Source of the DNA: Vulcanibacillus modesticaldus
GTDB lineage: Bacteria; Bacillota; Bacilli; Tepidibacillales; Tepidibacillaceae
Assembly (NCBI RefSeq): GCF_001730235.1
Contig: NZ_MIJF01000046.1
Location: 1 to 64,000, forward strand
Length of the DNA: 64,000 nucleotides
Direction of reading: 5' to 3'
Below are positions 18,603 to 28,591 of the stretch, in pieces. A program made the position numbers and the translations under genes. The notes below the pieces were generated by a model, which did no database searches, was not told the DNA's origin, and was given only the letters and a program-made list of their open reading frames with translations. The stretch's first letter is position 1, and the number at the start of each line of letters is the position of its first letter.

Positions 18603-19862
18603 TTACCCGTAGATAATTCCCAAAATAAAAACGGTAACAGCCATAAATATGAAATTCAAAGGTAATCCCACTTTAATATAATCACTAAATTTATAGCCGC
18701 CTGGTCGATAAACTAATAGATTTGTCTGGTAACCAATTGGAGTAGAAAAACTTGCCGATGCTGCAATGGTAAGAGTCATCATCAAAGGGGTAGGTTCGAT
18801 GTTTAATTGATGTGCAATTTCTAAAACGACCGGAAACATAATCATAGCCGCACCGTTATTGTTAATCACTTCTGTAATCAAATTGGTCATGATATAAACA
18901 AAGAGTATAATACCGATTAAGCCAAATTGAGTAACCCATTGTAAAATTTTATAAACTAGATAAAATCCCGCTCCAGTTTTATTAAGAGCTACTCCAACCC
19001 CAAAGGAAGAGGCTATTAAGATTAATACATTAAAGTCGATAATATTCTTTATTTCTTTAGGACTGATTATTTTAGTTAATATTAAGATTATAACTGCTAT
19101 TAATGCAGATTGAAACGTCGTAAAGATTCTAAAAGCCACCAAGAAAACCATCAAAATAAATGTTGTGATAACAATCACTGTTTTAAAATTTGTCATCCTT
19201 GGTCTTACAAAAGAAGAAATACTACTAATATCTTCTTGGTATTTGGTTTGAACTTGGCTTGGTAAAAGATCATATCCGAAGAAGAATAAATAAAATATTC
19301 CCAATATTGATGCTGGTACTCCTATTATCGACAATTGGAACATTGAAAAACCGTCCAATTGATTTTCTAACATCATTCCATGAACTACAAGATTTGTGGA
19401 TGATCCAATTAAAGTTAACATTCCTCCAAAGATGGAAGCATAAGATAATGGCAAAAGGAACTTAGAAGGAGAAATTTCTTTATTATTGCACCATTTTTTT
19501 ACCACTGGAATAAACATCATAGTAATTGGAGTATTATTTAAAAAGGCGGAAAACAACGATACAGGCAATATTAATCTTAAAAAAGAAATTTTTGGATTTT
19601 TGCTATTGTTTAAAAGAATCTCTATCAAATGATAAAATACCCCCACCTTTTTTATTGCATTTGTTACGATAAACAGTAATGCTATCGTTATTACACTTTG
19701 ATTAGAAAAACCCCTTAATGCTTCTTCAGGTGCTATTATCCCCGTAAGAAGAAAAAGAGATAGTGTCAAGAAGATTATTATACTGGGTTTAGCAACATTT
19801 ATGATCAACATTATCAACATTATAAAAGTTGCCACTAACACAAAGCCAATCTCGAATGTCAT
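18603..19862 (-). CDS. SLC13/DASS-type anion permease, probably for sulfate
   Basis: 419 residues with about 11-12 hydrophobic spans. Two related motifs of the SLC13 family are visible: [14 protein letters not shown] in the first half and [12 protein letters not shown] in the second. The C-terminal segment [15 protein letters not shown] is also typical. The TrkA-C domains found in larger family members are absent. Its ATG overlaps the stop of the ATP sulfurylase gene (ATGA). With the sulfotransferase and APS kinase upstream, uptake of sulfate for PAPS synthesis is the best guess. Dicarboxylate transport is the alternative for the family. Confidence 0.82.
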   Translation of the reverse strand: MTFEIGFVLVATFIMLIMLIINVAKPSIIIFLTLSLFLLTGIIAPEEALRGFSNQSVITIALLFIVTNAIKKVGVFYHLIEILLNNSKNPKISFLRLILPVSLFSAFLNNTPITMMFIPVVKKWCNNKEISPSKFLLPLSYASIFGGMLTLIGSSTNLVVHGMMLENQLDGFSMFQLSIIGVPASILGIFYLFFFGYDLLPSQVQTKYQEDISSISSFVRPRMTNFKTVIVITTFILMVFLVAFRIFTTFQSALIAVIILILTKIISPKEIKNIIDFNVLILIASSFGVGVALNKTGAGFYLVYKILQWVTQFGLIGIILFVYIMTNLITEVINNNGAAMIMFPVVLEIAHQLNIEPTPLMMTLTIAASASFSTPIGYQTNLLVYRPGGYKFSDYIKVGLPLNFIFMAVTVFILGIIYG

Positions 19863-21007
19863 CTTTTCATTCCTTGAATTAGAATTTGTGCTACCTCTTT
19901 GCGCATAAATTCTACTGGGGGAATCTTTCCATCCTTAAGCATTTTTCTTACTTTGGTTCCTGAAAGGAAGATGTGATGTTTTTCATCATGGGGACAAGTT
20001 TTAAAAGATGCCATACTATCACATTTTCTACAGTAAAAACTATTTTCAAAAAATAAAGGAGTAATTCCTAGTTCTTCTTGAGAAAATCGTTCAAAAATTC
20101 TTTGTGCATCATAAGTTCCATAAAAATTGCCTACCCCAGCATGATCCCTTCCTACGATAAAATGAGTACAACCATAATTTTTGCGTACAATCGCATGGAA
20201 TATAGCTTCCCTAGGGCCTGCATACCTCATTGCTGCAGGAAAAACAACTAATCTAACACGATTATTTGGAAAATAGTTTTTTATCAGAACTTGATAGCTT
20301 TTCATCCGTACATCAGCAGGAATATCATCTGCCTTCGTCTCCCCAACTAAAGGATTAAGCAGTAAACCATCAACAATCTCCAAGGCAGATTTTTGGATAT
20401 ACTCGTGGGCTCGATGAATAGGATTTCTAGTTTGAAAACCTACAATCGTCTTCCAACCTAATTCAGTGAACATCATTCTTGTTTCAGATGGGGTTTTGTA
20501 AAACGATTTAAAGTCATGGTGAGATAACGGATTCAATTGATATATTGGACCAGCAAAATATATTTCGCCCTTCGCATATATTTTTTGTACTCCTGGATGG
20601 GCTGTATCAGTAGTACCATACACATAATTAGCTTCCATTTTTTTATCATAGTTATACTTTTCTTCCAACTTTAATATACCATAAATAGTTCCATCAAGCC
20701 CTGTTAGAGCAATTTCTTCACCTACTTGATACTTTTGCGCTTCTTTTAATTTTACAGGTAAAGTTATTGGTATACTCCAAATAGTACCGTCAGCTAACCT
20801 CATTTTAGTTAAAACACTTTCATAATCAGCTTTGTTCATAAACCCTTTCAAAGGACTATAGGCACCATTGGCGATCAATTCTAAATCAGATAAACTCCAA
20901 TCAGATAATACAATTGATGGTAATAGTTTTGCCTTTTTTAAATAGTTATAACGTTCCACTTTTTTTATTTGACGATCAATTAATATACCTCCATGTGGAG
21001 GGATCAT
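19859..21007 (-). CDS. sat: ATP sulfurylase (sulfate adenylyltransferase)
   Basis: 382 residues. It makes adenylyl sulfate (APS) from ATP and sulfate. Visible motifs are [16 protein letters not shown] (the HxxH-type active site), [32 protein letters not shown] and [17 protein letters not shown]. Near the end [16 protein letters not shown] supplies Cys and His residues for the zinc site seen in some bacterial and archaeal homologues. The ATG at 21007 (MIPPHGG) is chosen since AAAGGGGTGAAA precedes it. It lies between cysC and the permease gene in one operon. No PAPS or APS reductase is nearby, so the product is probably used for sulfation. Confidence 0.95.
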   Translation of the reverse strand: MIPPHGGILIDRQIKKVERYNYLKKAKLLPSIVLSDWSLSDLELIANGAYSPLKGFMNKADYESVLTKMRLADGTIWSIPITLPVKLKEAQKYQVGEEIALTGLDGTIYGILKLEEKYNYDKKMEANYVYGTTDTAHPGVQKIYAKGEIYFAGPIYQLNPLSHHDFKSFYKTPSETRMMFTELGWKTIVGFQTRNPIHRAHEYIQKSALEIVDGLLLNPLVGETKADDIPADVRMKSYQVLIKNYFPNNRVRLVVFPAAMRYAGPREAIFHAIVRKNYGCTHFIVGRDHAGVGNFYGTYDAQRIFERFSQEELGITPLFFENSFYCRKCDSMASFKTCPHDEKHHIFLSGTKVRKMLKDGKIPPVEFMRKEVAQILIQGMKR

Positions 21008-21032
21008 GCTTTTCACCCCTTTCAAGCAAACT

Positions 21033-21632
21033 TTATACTTCAAATAGACCATTATCTACTAAATAGTCTATCAACCTAGTGACCATATTCTTAATAGACT
21101 CCTTATCTGTTTCTAGAATTAGATCAGGATATTCTGGTGGTTCGTATGGCGAAGAAATACCAGTAAAATCTTTAATTAATCCAGCCCGTGCCTTTTTATA
21201 TAACCCTTTAGGGTCACGCCGCTCACATTCATGAAGGGAACATTTGACATACACTTCAATAAATTCATCAGTTTTAAATATTTTTCTCGCTTCATCACGA
21301 TCTTTTTTAAATGGTGAAATAGCTGAGACTAAGACGACAATTCCGGCATCTACGAATAATTTACCCACTTCAGACAATCGTCTAATATTTTCTTTTCTAT
21401 CTTCCTTGCTAAACTTAAGATCTTTATTAAGACCTAACCTCATGTTATCCCCATCTAGAATATAGGTGTTTACACCTCTAGCAAATAATTCTCTTTCTAG
21501 ATGAACGGCCAATGTAGACTTACCTGATCCTGATAATCCGGTAAACCATACAATTTTACTTTTATGTCCATTTTTTCTCTGACGATCCTCTTTAGATATT
21601 AAGCCATAATGTTTCGTTATATTTTTGTTCAT
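21033..21632 (-). CDS. cysC: adenylyl-sulfate kinase (APS kinase)
   Basis: 199 residues. It phosphorylates APS to PAPS, the universal sulfate donor. The P-loop GLSGSGKST (near residue 32), [34 protein letters not shown] and the [20 protein letters not shown] segment are all present, so the enzyme looks complete. It stands 25 bases before sat and 72 bases after the sulfotransferase gene, all in one direction. This arrangement couples PAPS production to its use. Confidence 0.95.
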   Translation of the reverse strand: MNKNITKHYGLISKEDRQRKNGHKSKIVWFTGLSGSGKSTLAVHLERELFARGVNTYILDGDNMRLGLNKDLKFSKEDRKENIRRLSEVGKLFVDAGIVVLVSAISPFKKDRDEARKIFKTDEFIEVYVKCSLHECERRDPKGLYKKARAGLIKDFTGISSPYEPPEYPDLILETDKESIKNMVTRLIDYLVDNGLFEV

Positions 21633-21704
21633 TTGAACACCTCAATAAAAAGTAAATTTTATTTTACTTATTTATATGATTACTACGGAATATTGGCACG
21701 GCTA

Positions 21705-22454
21705 CTAATATTGAACCTGATACCCCAGTTTCTTCATAACTTGTTGGCATTTTTTTATGATAAATCTTTTCTCATCTTCAGTGATAGGTTTTTTGGTACT
21801 CCTCAACTTATGTTTTAATACCTCCTCGATATCTTTAACCGAAACCTTGGTTATTTTAGAAATCAATTCTAAAGTTACCTTGCTTTTATTAACAATATCC
21901 TCATAACGTAACAAAAAGGCATTGGGATCCTTCTTATCTAAATCAATGTAATAAGAGACATTCTTTTTCCACTTTTCTGTAAAGTCTTCAATCGTTGGAT
22001 ACCACTTACGATTAACGCTAGCGTAAGTATCTACAGGGTTTCTAACTAAGAGAAAAATCTTTGCTTCTGGATAGCATTTTCTAAATAGTGTCAATTCCCG
22101 TTCTCCATATCTAACTTCTTTAAATCCAACAAAATCGTGACTATCCTTATACTGATTATATAGATTATTAAAAAAGCTTTTTACCGATTGAATTATTGCT
22201 TTTTCAACATACGGAATATCCGGTGTCATACTTGCAATCCATTGATTTACGTCCTCACCATTATCAAAATAGGCATCCCTTTCTTTTTTACTATGAATAG
22301 AAAAATGTAGCAGATTTATATAAATGTTGGCAAAATCAGTTAAAGCACCACCATGTTCGCCCCAGATCAATGTTTCTTTCCTAGTATTACAAATTCTTTG
22401 TAACAAAGTTGAACCCATCCTATGTGTTGCAGAGGAAATGATAAGTTTTATCAT
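21705..22454 (-). CDS. PAPS-dependent sulfotransferase
   Basis: 249 residues from ATG 22454, which has AGAGGTGAT in front. The N-terminal IISSATHRMGSTLLQRI is the 5'-phosphosulfate-binding loop. LFLLVRNPVDTYASVN near residue 155 is the 3'-phosphate-binding motif with the Arg and Ser expected of sulfotransferases. There is no signal peptide, so it acts in the cytoplasm. It opens the operon with APS kinase, ATP sulfurylase, permease and glycosyltransferase, next to glycan genes. The likely acceptor is therefore a surface or spore polysaccharide or glycoprotein sugar. The acceptor itself cannot be read from sequence. Confidence 0.85.
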   Translation of the reverse strand: MIKLIISSATHRMGSTLLQRICNTRKETLIWGEHGGALTDFANIYINLLHFSIHSKKERDAYFDNGEDVNQWIASMTPDIPYVEKAIIQSVKSFFNNLYNQYKDSHDFVGFKEVRYGERELTLFRKCYPEAKIFLLVRNPVDTYASVNRKWYPTIEDFTEKWKKNVSYYIDLDKKDPNAFLLRYEDIVNKSKVTLELISKITKVSVKDIEEVLKHKLRSTKKPITEDEKRFIIKKCQQVMKKLGYQVQY

Positions 22455-22653
22455 TGATATCACCTCTTTACCATCCAATTTACCATTCACATTAGTATAT
22501 TAATTAGGACAAAATTTCGTCTTAGGTATTCACCAATTTTGCTATGCATGTACTATTGACCACTTAAATCGATAAAAACGACCATACCAATGTAAGTTTT
22601 TGAAGAATAGAATATATAAAAACTTTGTTATGGACAAAACAAGGAGTGAGAAG

Positions 22654-23676
22654 ATGGCAGTAATTATATACCCTCCCACATTAGATTGGAATTGGATGTT
22701 TCAACGCCCTCAGCAATTGATGAAACAATTTGCACTCGATGGACACGAAGTATATTTTTGTAACAAAACACAGTCATCCAAACTATTTTCTCAAGCTCTA
22801 CCAAATCTATTTGTAGTACACAATAACAAGAGGTTTATCCAAGAAATTATCCCTAAGTTTAAAAAACAGAGAAAAAAAATCATACTTTGGTTTTCATGGC
22901 CTTTACAATCTCTCTATGTCCACCGGTATTCTCCCGACTTTGTTATTTTTGATTTTATAGATAATTTCCCTGAATGGTCTAAATATGTTAAAAATTCCGT
23001 ACAAAAAGCTGATATAGTTATAACATCAGCCAAAAACCTTCAAAATTACATAGAAAAAAACTTTCCCAAAAAGAAAAGTTATCTGATCTCTAACGGCTGT
23101 GATATAAAACATTTTCAAAGATATAAAGACTCCCCACCAGAAAAACCTAGGGAATACCTACAGCATAATGGACCTATCATTGGATATGTAGGGGCTTGGG
23201 CACCATGGGTTGATACTAATCTAATAAAACAAGTAGCACAAGCATTCCCAAATGCATTAATCACCATTATTGGGACTGAATTCGGTAGAAAATTTAATAC
23301 TTCTAGTAAAAATATCGTTTTTCTTGGGCATAAACCATACCAACAAATCCCCAGATATCTTTATTATTGTGACGTATGTTTGATTCCCTTTAAGATCAAC
23401 CAAATCACTTCAGCAACAAACCCAATTAAGATGTATGAATACCTTGCGGCAGGAAAACCAGTTGTGTCCACTAATATTCCTGAAGCAAGAAACGTTCCTA
23501 ATGTATTTGTCGGTAAAGACAACAATTCGTTTATCAAAAACATTAGCCTAATATTAAATAATAAGATTCCCATAGATTATAATAGGTCCAACAATTGGAT
23601 TAAGCTTCATTCATGGCAAATGAGGTATTATCAAATTAAAAGAATACTTTCTAGTCATCGTAAAAATCTAATATGA
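22654..23676 (+). CDS. TuaH-like glycosyltransferase (GT-B fold)
   Basis: 340 residues starting MAVIIYPPTLDWNWMFQRPQ. AAGGAGTGAG precedes this ATG, which argues against a longer reading from 22600. The opening NWMFQRPQQLM and the later ISNGCDIKHF, IGYVGAWAPWVD and ATNPIKMYEYLAAGKPVVST segments are those of GT4-type transferases such as TuaH of teichuronic acid synthesis. It is the only plus-strand gene within the glycan locus between 17 and 36 kb, divergent from the sulfation operon and convergent with the 701-residue glycosyltransferase gene. Confidence 0.82.
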   Translation: MAVIIYPPTLDWNWMFQRPQQLMKQFALDGHEVYFCNKTQSSKLFSQALPNLFVVHNNKRFIQEIIPKFKKQRKKIILWFSWPLQSLYVHRYSPDFVIFDFIDNFPEWSKYVKNSVQKADIVITSAKNLQNYIEKNFPKKKSYLISNGCDIKHFQRYKDSPPEKPREYLQHNGPIIGYVGAWAPWVDTNLIKQVAQAFPNALITIIGTEFGRKFNTSSKNIVFLGHKPYQQIPRYLYYCDVCLIPFKINQITSATNPIKMYEYLAAGKPVVSTNIPEARNVPNVFVGKDNNSFIKNISLILNNKIPIDYNRSNNWIKLHSWQMRYYQIKRILSSHRKNLI

Positions 23677-23686
23677 AAACTGCATT

Positions 23687-23719
23687 AAAAAATCTCCCAA
23701 CTAACTACGGGAGATTTTT
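23687..23719. terminator. bidirectional terminator overlapping the end of the convergent gene
   Basis: AAAAATCTCCC pairs with GGGAGATTTTT around a ten-base loop. It ends the plus-strand glycosyltransferase unit. The last five codons of the minus-strand gene lie inside the stem. Confidence 0.85.
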
Positions 23720-25806
23720 GTCTTTATACCTAACTGGGGATAATATTTTTGGGGAGAATGTGTAAACTTTTTTAGCCAAGTACTATTAATTGTTAAATCA
23801 ATCTTACTATTAATTTCTTTTGCTATCATCTCATCAGCAATAATAAAATCAGGAATAGAATATTTTTCAGTGTTCCAATCTAACCATTGAATCCTTCCAA
23901 AACTTAGATTTTTACTTAGCTCAAAATTTTTCACATAAATATATATTAGATCACCTCGACTTAATAGTGTGTTTATCAACTTACCTAACCCTAATATATT
24001 AGGTGGTAATTTCTCAAGATATACTTCCACCAAGCGTCCTTTTTGTTTTTTGGAAAATCCACCTTTTAGATGGTGGTCGATTAACTTTTCCCACTTCTTT
24101 ATCCAGTTTTCTTTAGAAAATGCCTTGGCAACTTCAACACTACGCTTTTTAAAGTCAATTAATTTTTCTTTGTTTTCTAATAAATCAATAATCCCTTCCT
24201 TCAAGGCCTGAGGTTTGGGATCAATTAACAATCCATTATATTGATCGATTATTAAATCTGTTAGACCTCCAACCCTTGTAGCAATTACAGCATTACCACA
24301 AGCCATTGCTTCTAGACAAGATAAACTAGTTCCTTCACTATTTATCGTTGGTATTAGAGCAATATCGGAATTCTGATATGCCATCGCCATTTTTTTAGGT
24401 GGCAATGTATACCATTTTATTCTGTCACCCCATTTTTCTCGCTTCTTAAGTAAATGCTTAGTATCAGAATTTAAGCCTTTTCCTACAAAATGAAATTCTA
24501 CATTTGAATAGTTTACCAAAATGTCATCTAATATCTCAAGGACTAAATAAAAACCGCGAGGTTTATAGAGTCTACGGGGATAGATTATAACTATCTTTTC
24601 ACTTTTTTTATCGTAATTTTTTCTTGGAGTGAATTGTTTCAAATCAACGTAATTTGGAATAACTTTTATATTACGGCTTATTTCATAATTTATCGTTTGA
24701 AACCAATTGGCAGTGTTAGTATCGACAGAAACCAATTGATCACACAACTTTGCACTTTCGATAAATCTTAGATTTGTTTCCCAAAATTTATTACCTGAAC
24801 TAAAATAATTTATGGGATTATCCCATGCTACACCATGACTAATGCCAATATTAGGATGAGCTACCTGTGGATAGGCCTCAAAGTAAGCAGAATAGATGTT
24901 AAGAAGCGTTCTTCCTTCAATTTGTTCGTAAAAACTTCGATTAAATCCGATTTGTTGGGGATTATCGATAAATAATGAAATCACATCAATATCTTTATAT
25001 CTACGAACCCAAGGAAAATTCCCCTTTTGATAAACGTTTAAGATAAGATTTTTTTTGGAAAAAAGTTCAGCTAAATCTACTAAGTATCTTTCAGCTCCAC
25101 CAGAATAGAAATCCTCACCATTGAAATCAAAAAAAGTAGAAGTCATTACAGCAATTTCGTCAGCTGGATTAATGTTAGCATATATTTTCCACCATAAATA
25201 ATTATTATTTATTCTCTTTTCAAAAATTCCTACGATTTCAGATTTTTCTTGAGGCAGGAAGATTGCATTTTCCCCAAGTCTCACATATTTTTTGAATTGC
25301 TGATTGGCATAACTAACTATATCAGCATATTTTAAAATTTTTAGATTTTCTTTTAATAACAAATACTTTCTATTAAAGACATCATACCAAACTAACTTAT
25401 TAGGTAATAAATCAGCAAATATCATTTGGGTAGAATGGGAAACCATGGTAATCACATATTTACTTCTTATGAATGGCAATAAATACAAATCATTATTAAT
25501 AATGAATAAATTTTTCTCCAATTCTTTTATTAGATCACGTCCACTAGAGATTTCACAATAAAAACATAGGTATTTTTTACTAGCGAACTGCCTTAGAATA
25601 TTTAACTGACGTTCATGTGGACCAGACTTTCTATCAGCAGGGTAAATAACGATCGCTTTGTAATTCTTATTTTTTACCAATTCAACAATTTTCCTAGTTT
25701 CCACTGGAAAAGGCTCCAATAAAATTCGCTGATAATTTTCTTTGATATTTTGAATATTCATTTTTCGCAAGTCACCTAGTACTTTTCTATTAGATTTTCG
25801 TTTCAT
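23701..25806 (-). CDS. large glycosyltransferase with central GT4 domain
   Basis: 701 residues. An N-terminal segment (about 1-220) looks like a half GT-B unit (KAIVIYPADRKSGPHERQLN) similar in layout to the start of the plus-strand TuaH-like enzyme. A complete GT4 transferase follows (about 230-590): YSGGAERYLVDLAELF, IIYPRRLYKPRGFYLVLEIL and SEGTSLSCLEAMACGNAVIA with the Glu of the EX7E motif. The last 100 residues look like the beginning of a further domain that stops early. The start at 25806 has AAAGGAG in front. It is the last gene of the pseudaminic acid operon, so a transfer reaction on the same glycan is likely. Confidence 0.8.
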   Translation of the reverse strand: MKRKSNRKVLGDLRKMNIQNIKENYQRILLEPFPVETRKIVELVKNKNYKAIVIYPADRKSGPHERQLNILRQFASKKYLCFYCEISSGRDLIKELEKNLFIINNDLYLLPFIRSKYVITMVSHSTQMIFADLLPNKLVWYDVFNRKYLLLKENLKILKYADIVSYANQQFKKYVRLGENAIFLPQEKSEIVGIFEKRINNNYLWWKIYANINPADEIAVMTSTFFDFNGEDFYSGGAERYLVDLAELFSKKNLILNVYQKGNFPWVRRYKDIDVISLFIDNPQQIGFNRSFYEQIEGRTLLNIYSAYFEAYPQVAHPNIGISHGVAWDNPINYFSSGNKFWETNLRFIESAKLCDQLVSVDTNTANWFQTINYEISRNIKVIPNYVDLKQFTPRKNYDKKSEKIVIIYPRRLYKPRGFYLVLEILDDILVNYSNVEFHFVGKGLNSDTKHLLKKREKWGDRIKWYTLPPKKMAMAYQNSDIALIPTINSEGTSLSCLEAMACGNAVIATRVGGLTDLIIDQYNGLLIDPKPQALKEGIIDLLENKEKLIDFKKRSVEVAKAFSKENWIKKWEKLIDHHLKGGFSKKQKGRLVEVYLEKLPPNILGLGKLINTLLSRGDLIYIYVKNFELSKNLSFGRIQWLDWNTEKYSIPDFIIADEMIAKEINSKIDLTINSTWLKKFTHSPQKYYPQLGIKTKISRS

Positions 25807-25831
25807 AGCACACTCCTTTCAGTTATGATGA

Positions 25832-26890
25832 CTAATAAATTAATTCCCAACTAAGAGGTGTACCTTTTTCCACATCTTTTTTAACTTTTTTACCTAGGAT
25901 AACCTCATAAAACTTTGGTTCTAAACCATAACCAGGTCTTATAGAACGTACATTTTCCTTCGTTAAAACTTCTCCAGCTTTCATATTTTGTGTAATATAT
26001 AGGGAGCGTCTGTATTTCATTGAATCCCTTTCTTTTTCTGTCACTCCATAACTAACTTTTCCAAGAGCCTGCCAAGCACGCTTACTTTCAATGACTAGAG
26101 CCTTCATTTCTTTAGGTTCAATTGAGAAAGCCGAATCAACTCCCCCATCTTCACGTGAAAGAGTAAAATGTTTTTCAATAATTGTAGCTCCCAAAGCTAC
26201 ACTGGCTATTGCTACCCCTATTCCTAATGTATGGTCTGAAAGACCGATTTGACAATCAAATAGTTTTTTCATATGGGGAATGGTGAGAATATTAGTGTTC
26301 CCTGGAGAGGCTGGGTAAGTGCTAGTTGTTTTTAATAAGATGATATTGTCGTTACCTAACTCTCTAACTGTTCGTACCGTTTCATCCAATTCTGCAATAC
26401 TAGCCATACCGGTTGAGATGATTAAAGGTTTTCCTGTAATTGCAACTTTCTTAATCAAAGAAATATCGGCATTCTCAAAGGAGGCGATTTTATAGGCTGG
26501 AACATCTAATGATTCTAAAAAATCTACAGCAGTTTCATCAAAGGGAGTACTAAAACATATTAACCCCAAATCTTTACATCGATCAAATATTGGTTTATGC
26601 CATTCCCAAGGCGTATAAGCCTCTTTGTATAGCTGATAAAGGCTTTTCCCTTTCCATAAACTATTACTATCTACTATCAAGAAGTCTAAATCATCAACAT
26701 CTAGCGTCATAGTATCTGCAGTATAGGTTTGGAGTTTAACGGCATCAACTCCCGCTCTTGCTGCCTCCTCTATAATTGCTAGAGCTCTATCCAATGATTG
26801 GTTATGATTGCCGGACATTTCAGCAACGATAAACGGTGGAGATTGAGGTCCGATTTTCTTTCCCGCTAAAGTAATATTATTGATACTCAT
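25832..26890 (-). CDS. pseI: pseudaminic acid synthase
   Basis: 352 residues. It condenses the 2,4-diacetamido-hexose with phosphoenolpyruvate. The N-terminal NeuB-type TIM barrel has PPFIVAEMSGNHNQSLDRAL, AVKLQTYTADTMTLD, ISTGMASIAELDE and IGLSDHTLGIGVAIASVALG. A C-terminal SAF (antifreeze-like) domain follows (RRSLYITQNMKAGEVLTKEN, GYGLEPK). The QTYTADTMTL stretch is characteristic of PseI rather than of sialic or legionaminic synthases. The second ATG (26890) is chosen, eight bases after GAGGAG. It belongs to the operon that holds all the other pse genes. Confidence 0.9.
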   Translation of the reverse strand: MSINNITLAGKKIGPQSPPFIVAEMSGNHNQSLDRALAIIEEAARAGVDAVKLQTYTADTMTLDVDDLDFLIVDSNSLWKGKSLYQLYKEAYTPWEWHKPIFDRCKDLGLICFSTPFDETAVDFLESLDVPAYKIASFENADISLIKKVAITGKPLIISTGMASIAELDETVRTVRELGNDNIILLKTTSTYPASPGNTNILTIPHMKKLFDCQIGLSDHTLGIGVAIASVALGATIIEKHFTLSREDGGVDSAFSIEPKEMKALVIESKRAWQALGKVSYGVTEKERDSMKYRRSLYITQNMKAGEVLTKENVRSIRPGYGLEPKFYEVILGKKVKKDVEKGTPLSWELIY

Positions 26891-26937
26891 ATTCATATCT
26901 CCTCAAATTTGTTTTTAGAAGTTGTCTTAAAAGTTTT

Positions 26938-27495
26938 TTATGTTTCATACTTTTCAATTATTTTTTTAAGTCTAGTTTTATTTTGCTTCCAATCCTCTTT
27001 GAAAATAGCAAAAGATACAACATCCTCGTATTTATTATTTTTTAAGATATGTTTTAAGAATCTTCCTTCTTCTAGGAAGCCTAACTTCTTATGAAAATTA
27101 ATACTAGCCTTATTAAAGGCTAAAGCTTCACCGGATATTTTACGGATACCCAATTCTTCAAATGCAAATCTTAATCCGAAATATCCCATAATTAAACCAC
27201 TTCCTCGTGGTAAATCTTCTTTTCCTATGTAAAATCCCCACATACACTTGTTGTTTCTTCTATCTATATTATAAAAATGAACAACTCCTACTGGAGTTCC
27301 TTGAATTTCAAATATATTGAATGATGAGCTTTGATCTTGTTTTATTTTTTCAAACCATTTCCGATGTTCATTCATTGAAATTATAGAATCAGTATACATA
27401 TTGGATCGAATTCGTTCAGAATTACGCCATTCTAAAACAACGTTCAGATCCGATTCCTCTATCGTTCTTAAATTATATTTTTTTTCCAATAACAT
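26938..27495 (-). CDS. pseH: GNAT acetyltransferase of the pseudaminic acid pathway
   Basis: 185 residues. The sequence LLEKKYNLRTIEESDLNVVL, then WRNSERIRSNMYT, and GFYIGKEDLPRGSGLIMGYF (acetyl-CoA loop) followed by ALAFNKASINFHKKLGF fit PseH, which N-acetylates the 4-amino group of the 4,6-dideoxy sugar nucleotide. The gene begins directly after the stop of pseG (TAGATG) and precedes pseI. The assignment rests on the GNAT pattern plus position in a complete pse operon. Confidence 0.85.
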   Translation of the reverse strand: MLLEKKYNLRTIEESDLNVVLEWRNSERIRSNMYTDSIISMNEHRKWFEKIKQDQSSSFNIFEIQGTPVGVVHFYNIDRRNNKCMWGFYIGKEDLPRGSGLIMGYFGLRFAFEELGIRKISGEALAFNKASINFHKKLGFLEEGRFLKHILKNNKYEDVVSFAIFKEDWKQNKTRLKKIIEKYET

Positions 27496-28575
27496 CTATC
27501 GTTCCCCCAAGATGTATTGTATTAACAAACTGTCATTACTAATTGAACGACTATCAATCAAATCTATAGCCTTTTTCCCCATTTCTTTTAAAATATGCGG
27601 ACTATTTATTGCTTTTTTTAACACATTTGTAATCATCTCAATAGTTACATTAAATGAATAACCTAAATTCCATATCGCCCCCTTTTCTGCCACCGCTACT
27701 GTCATTTCACTTTGATTCTCTGCTACAATTAATGTAATAGTTGGTAAACCAACATAACAACGTTCCCATGTTGATGATCCTCCTGCACCAATAGCTAAAT
27801 CAGCATTGGCCATTAATTCTGCCATATTTTCAACCTGACAATAATAATTTACATTTGGAATGGTAGAACAAAGTTTTTTTATCCTCTTCTTATTTGGATT
27901 AGCTTCACCTACTACCACGTCTACTTTAATATTGGGTTTGTTTAAAGAACTTACTGCCTTTATTGCCTTTTCTGTTTCATTTGTTGGATCAGTTCCTCCA
28001 AAGAAAATCAAAATGCGTTCAACATTACCATCTCGCTCTTCTAGACTCTTCCGAACTGTTTTAAACTCTGAACGTAACAGGGCATATTTAGGACCTAGTA
28101 ACTTTATACATTTATGCGGAACAAGCTTATCATAGCGTTTTTCCATGTTTTTATATAAATTCTGATCCAATAATAAATCACAATCATGTTGCCGATTTGC
28201 TAAATCGTCGATTACCATAATTTTTTTAACATAGCGTCTTATTTGAGATTCCCAGTGAATGTCTAAGGCATAGTGGTCAACAATTAACCAATCTATATCT
28301 CTCTTTTCTTCTTTTAAAACGTTTATTGTTTGTTTTGCATCAATTTCCCATGTTGTTCCTGATTTATCTTTTGATGATTGAAATGGCAAACGAAAAACTT
28401 TAAAACCTTTACTTTTTATTAAATCTATAAGATTCCCCTCCAACTCCCGACAGATGAAAGTTACTTCTGCACCTTCAATTTTAAGTTCTTCTGCCAAAGT
28501 TAAACATCGCATTACATGACCTGTCCCAATTTTTAGGGAAGCATCTACTCTAAAATATATATTCATCCCTTCCAC
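27496..28575 (-). CDS. pseG: UDP-sugar hydrolase of the pseudaminic acid pathway
   Basis: 359 residues. It removes UDP to release the diacetamido sugar. A GT-B-like fold is shown by IYFRVDASLKIGTGHVMRC at the N-terminus, IVDHYALDIHWE, and ILIFFGGTDPTNETEKAI and AIGAGGSSTWERCYVGLP in the C-terminal half. The start is uncertain: a GTG at 28575 or an ATG at 28566, neither with ideal spacing to a ribosome site. It is adjacent to pseF upstream and pseH downstream. Confidence 0.88.
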   Translation of the reverse strand: MEGMNIYFRVDASLKIGTGHVMRCLTLAEELKIEGAEVTFICRELEGNLIDLIKSKGFKVFRLPFQSSKDKSGTTWEIDAKQTINVLKEEKRDIDWLIVDHYALDIHWESQIRRYVKKIMVIDDLANRQHDCDLLLDQNLYKNMEKRYDKLVPHKCIKLLGPKYALLRSEFKTVRKSLEERDGNVERILIFFGGTDPTNETEKAIKAVSSLNKPNIKVDVVVGEANPNKKRIKKLCSTIPNVNYYCQVENMAELMANADLAIGAGGSSTWERCYVGLPTITLIVAENQSEMTVAVAEKGAIWNLGYSFNVTIEMITNVLKKAINSPHILKEMGKKAIDLIDSRSISNDSLLIQYILGER

Positions 28576-28591
28576 TCATTTCACAAGAAGA

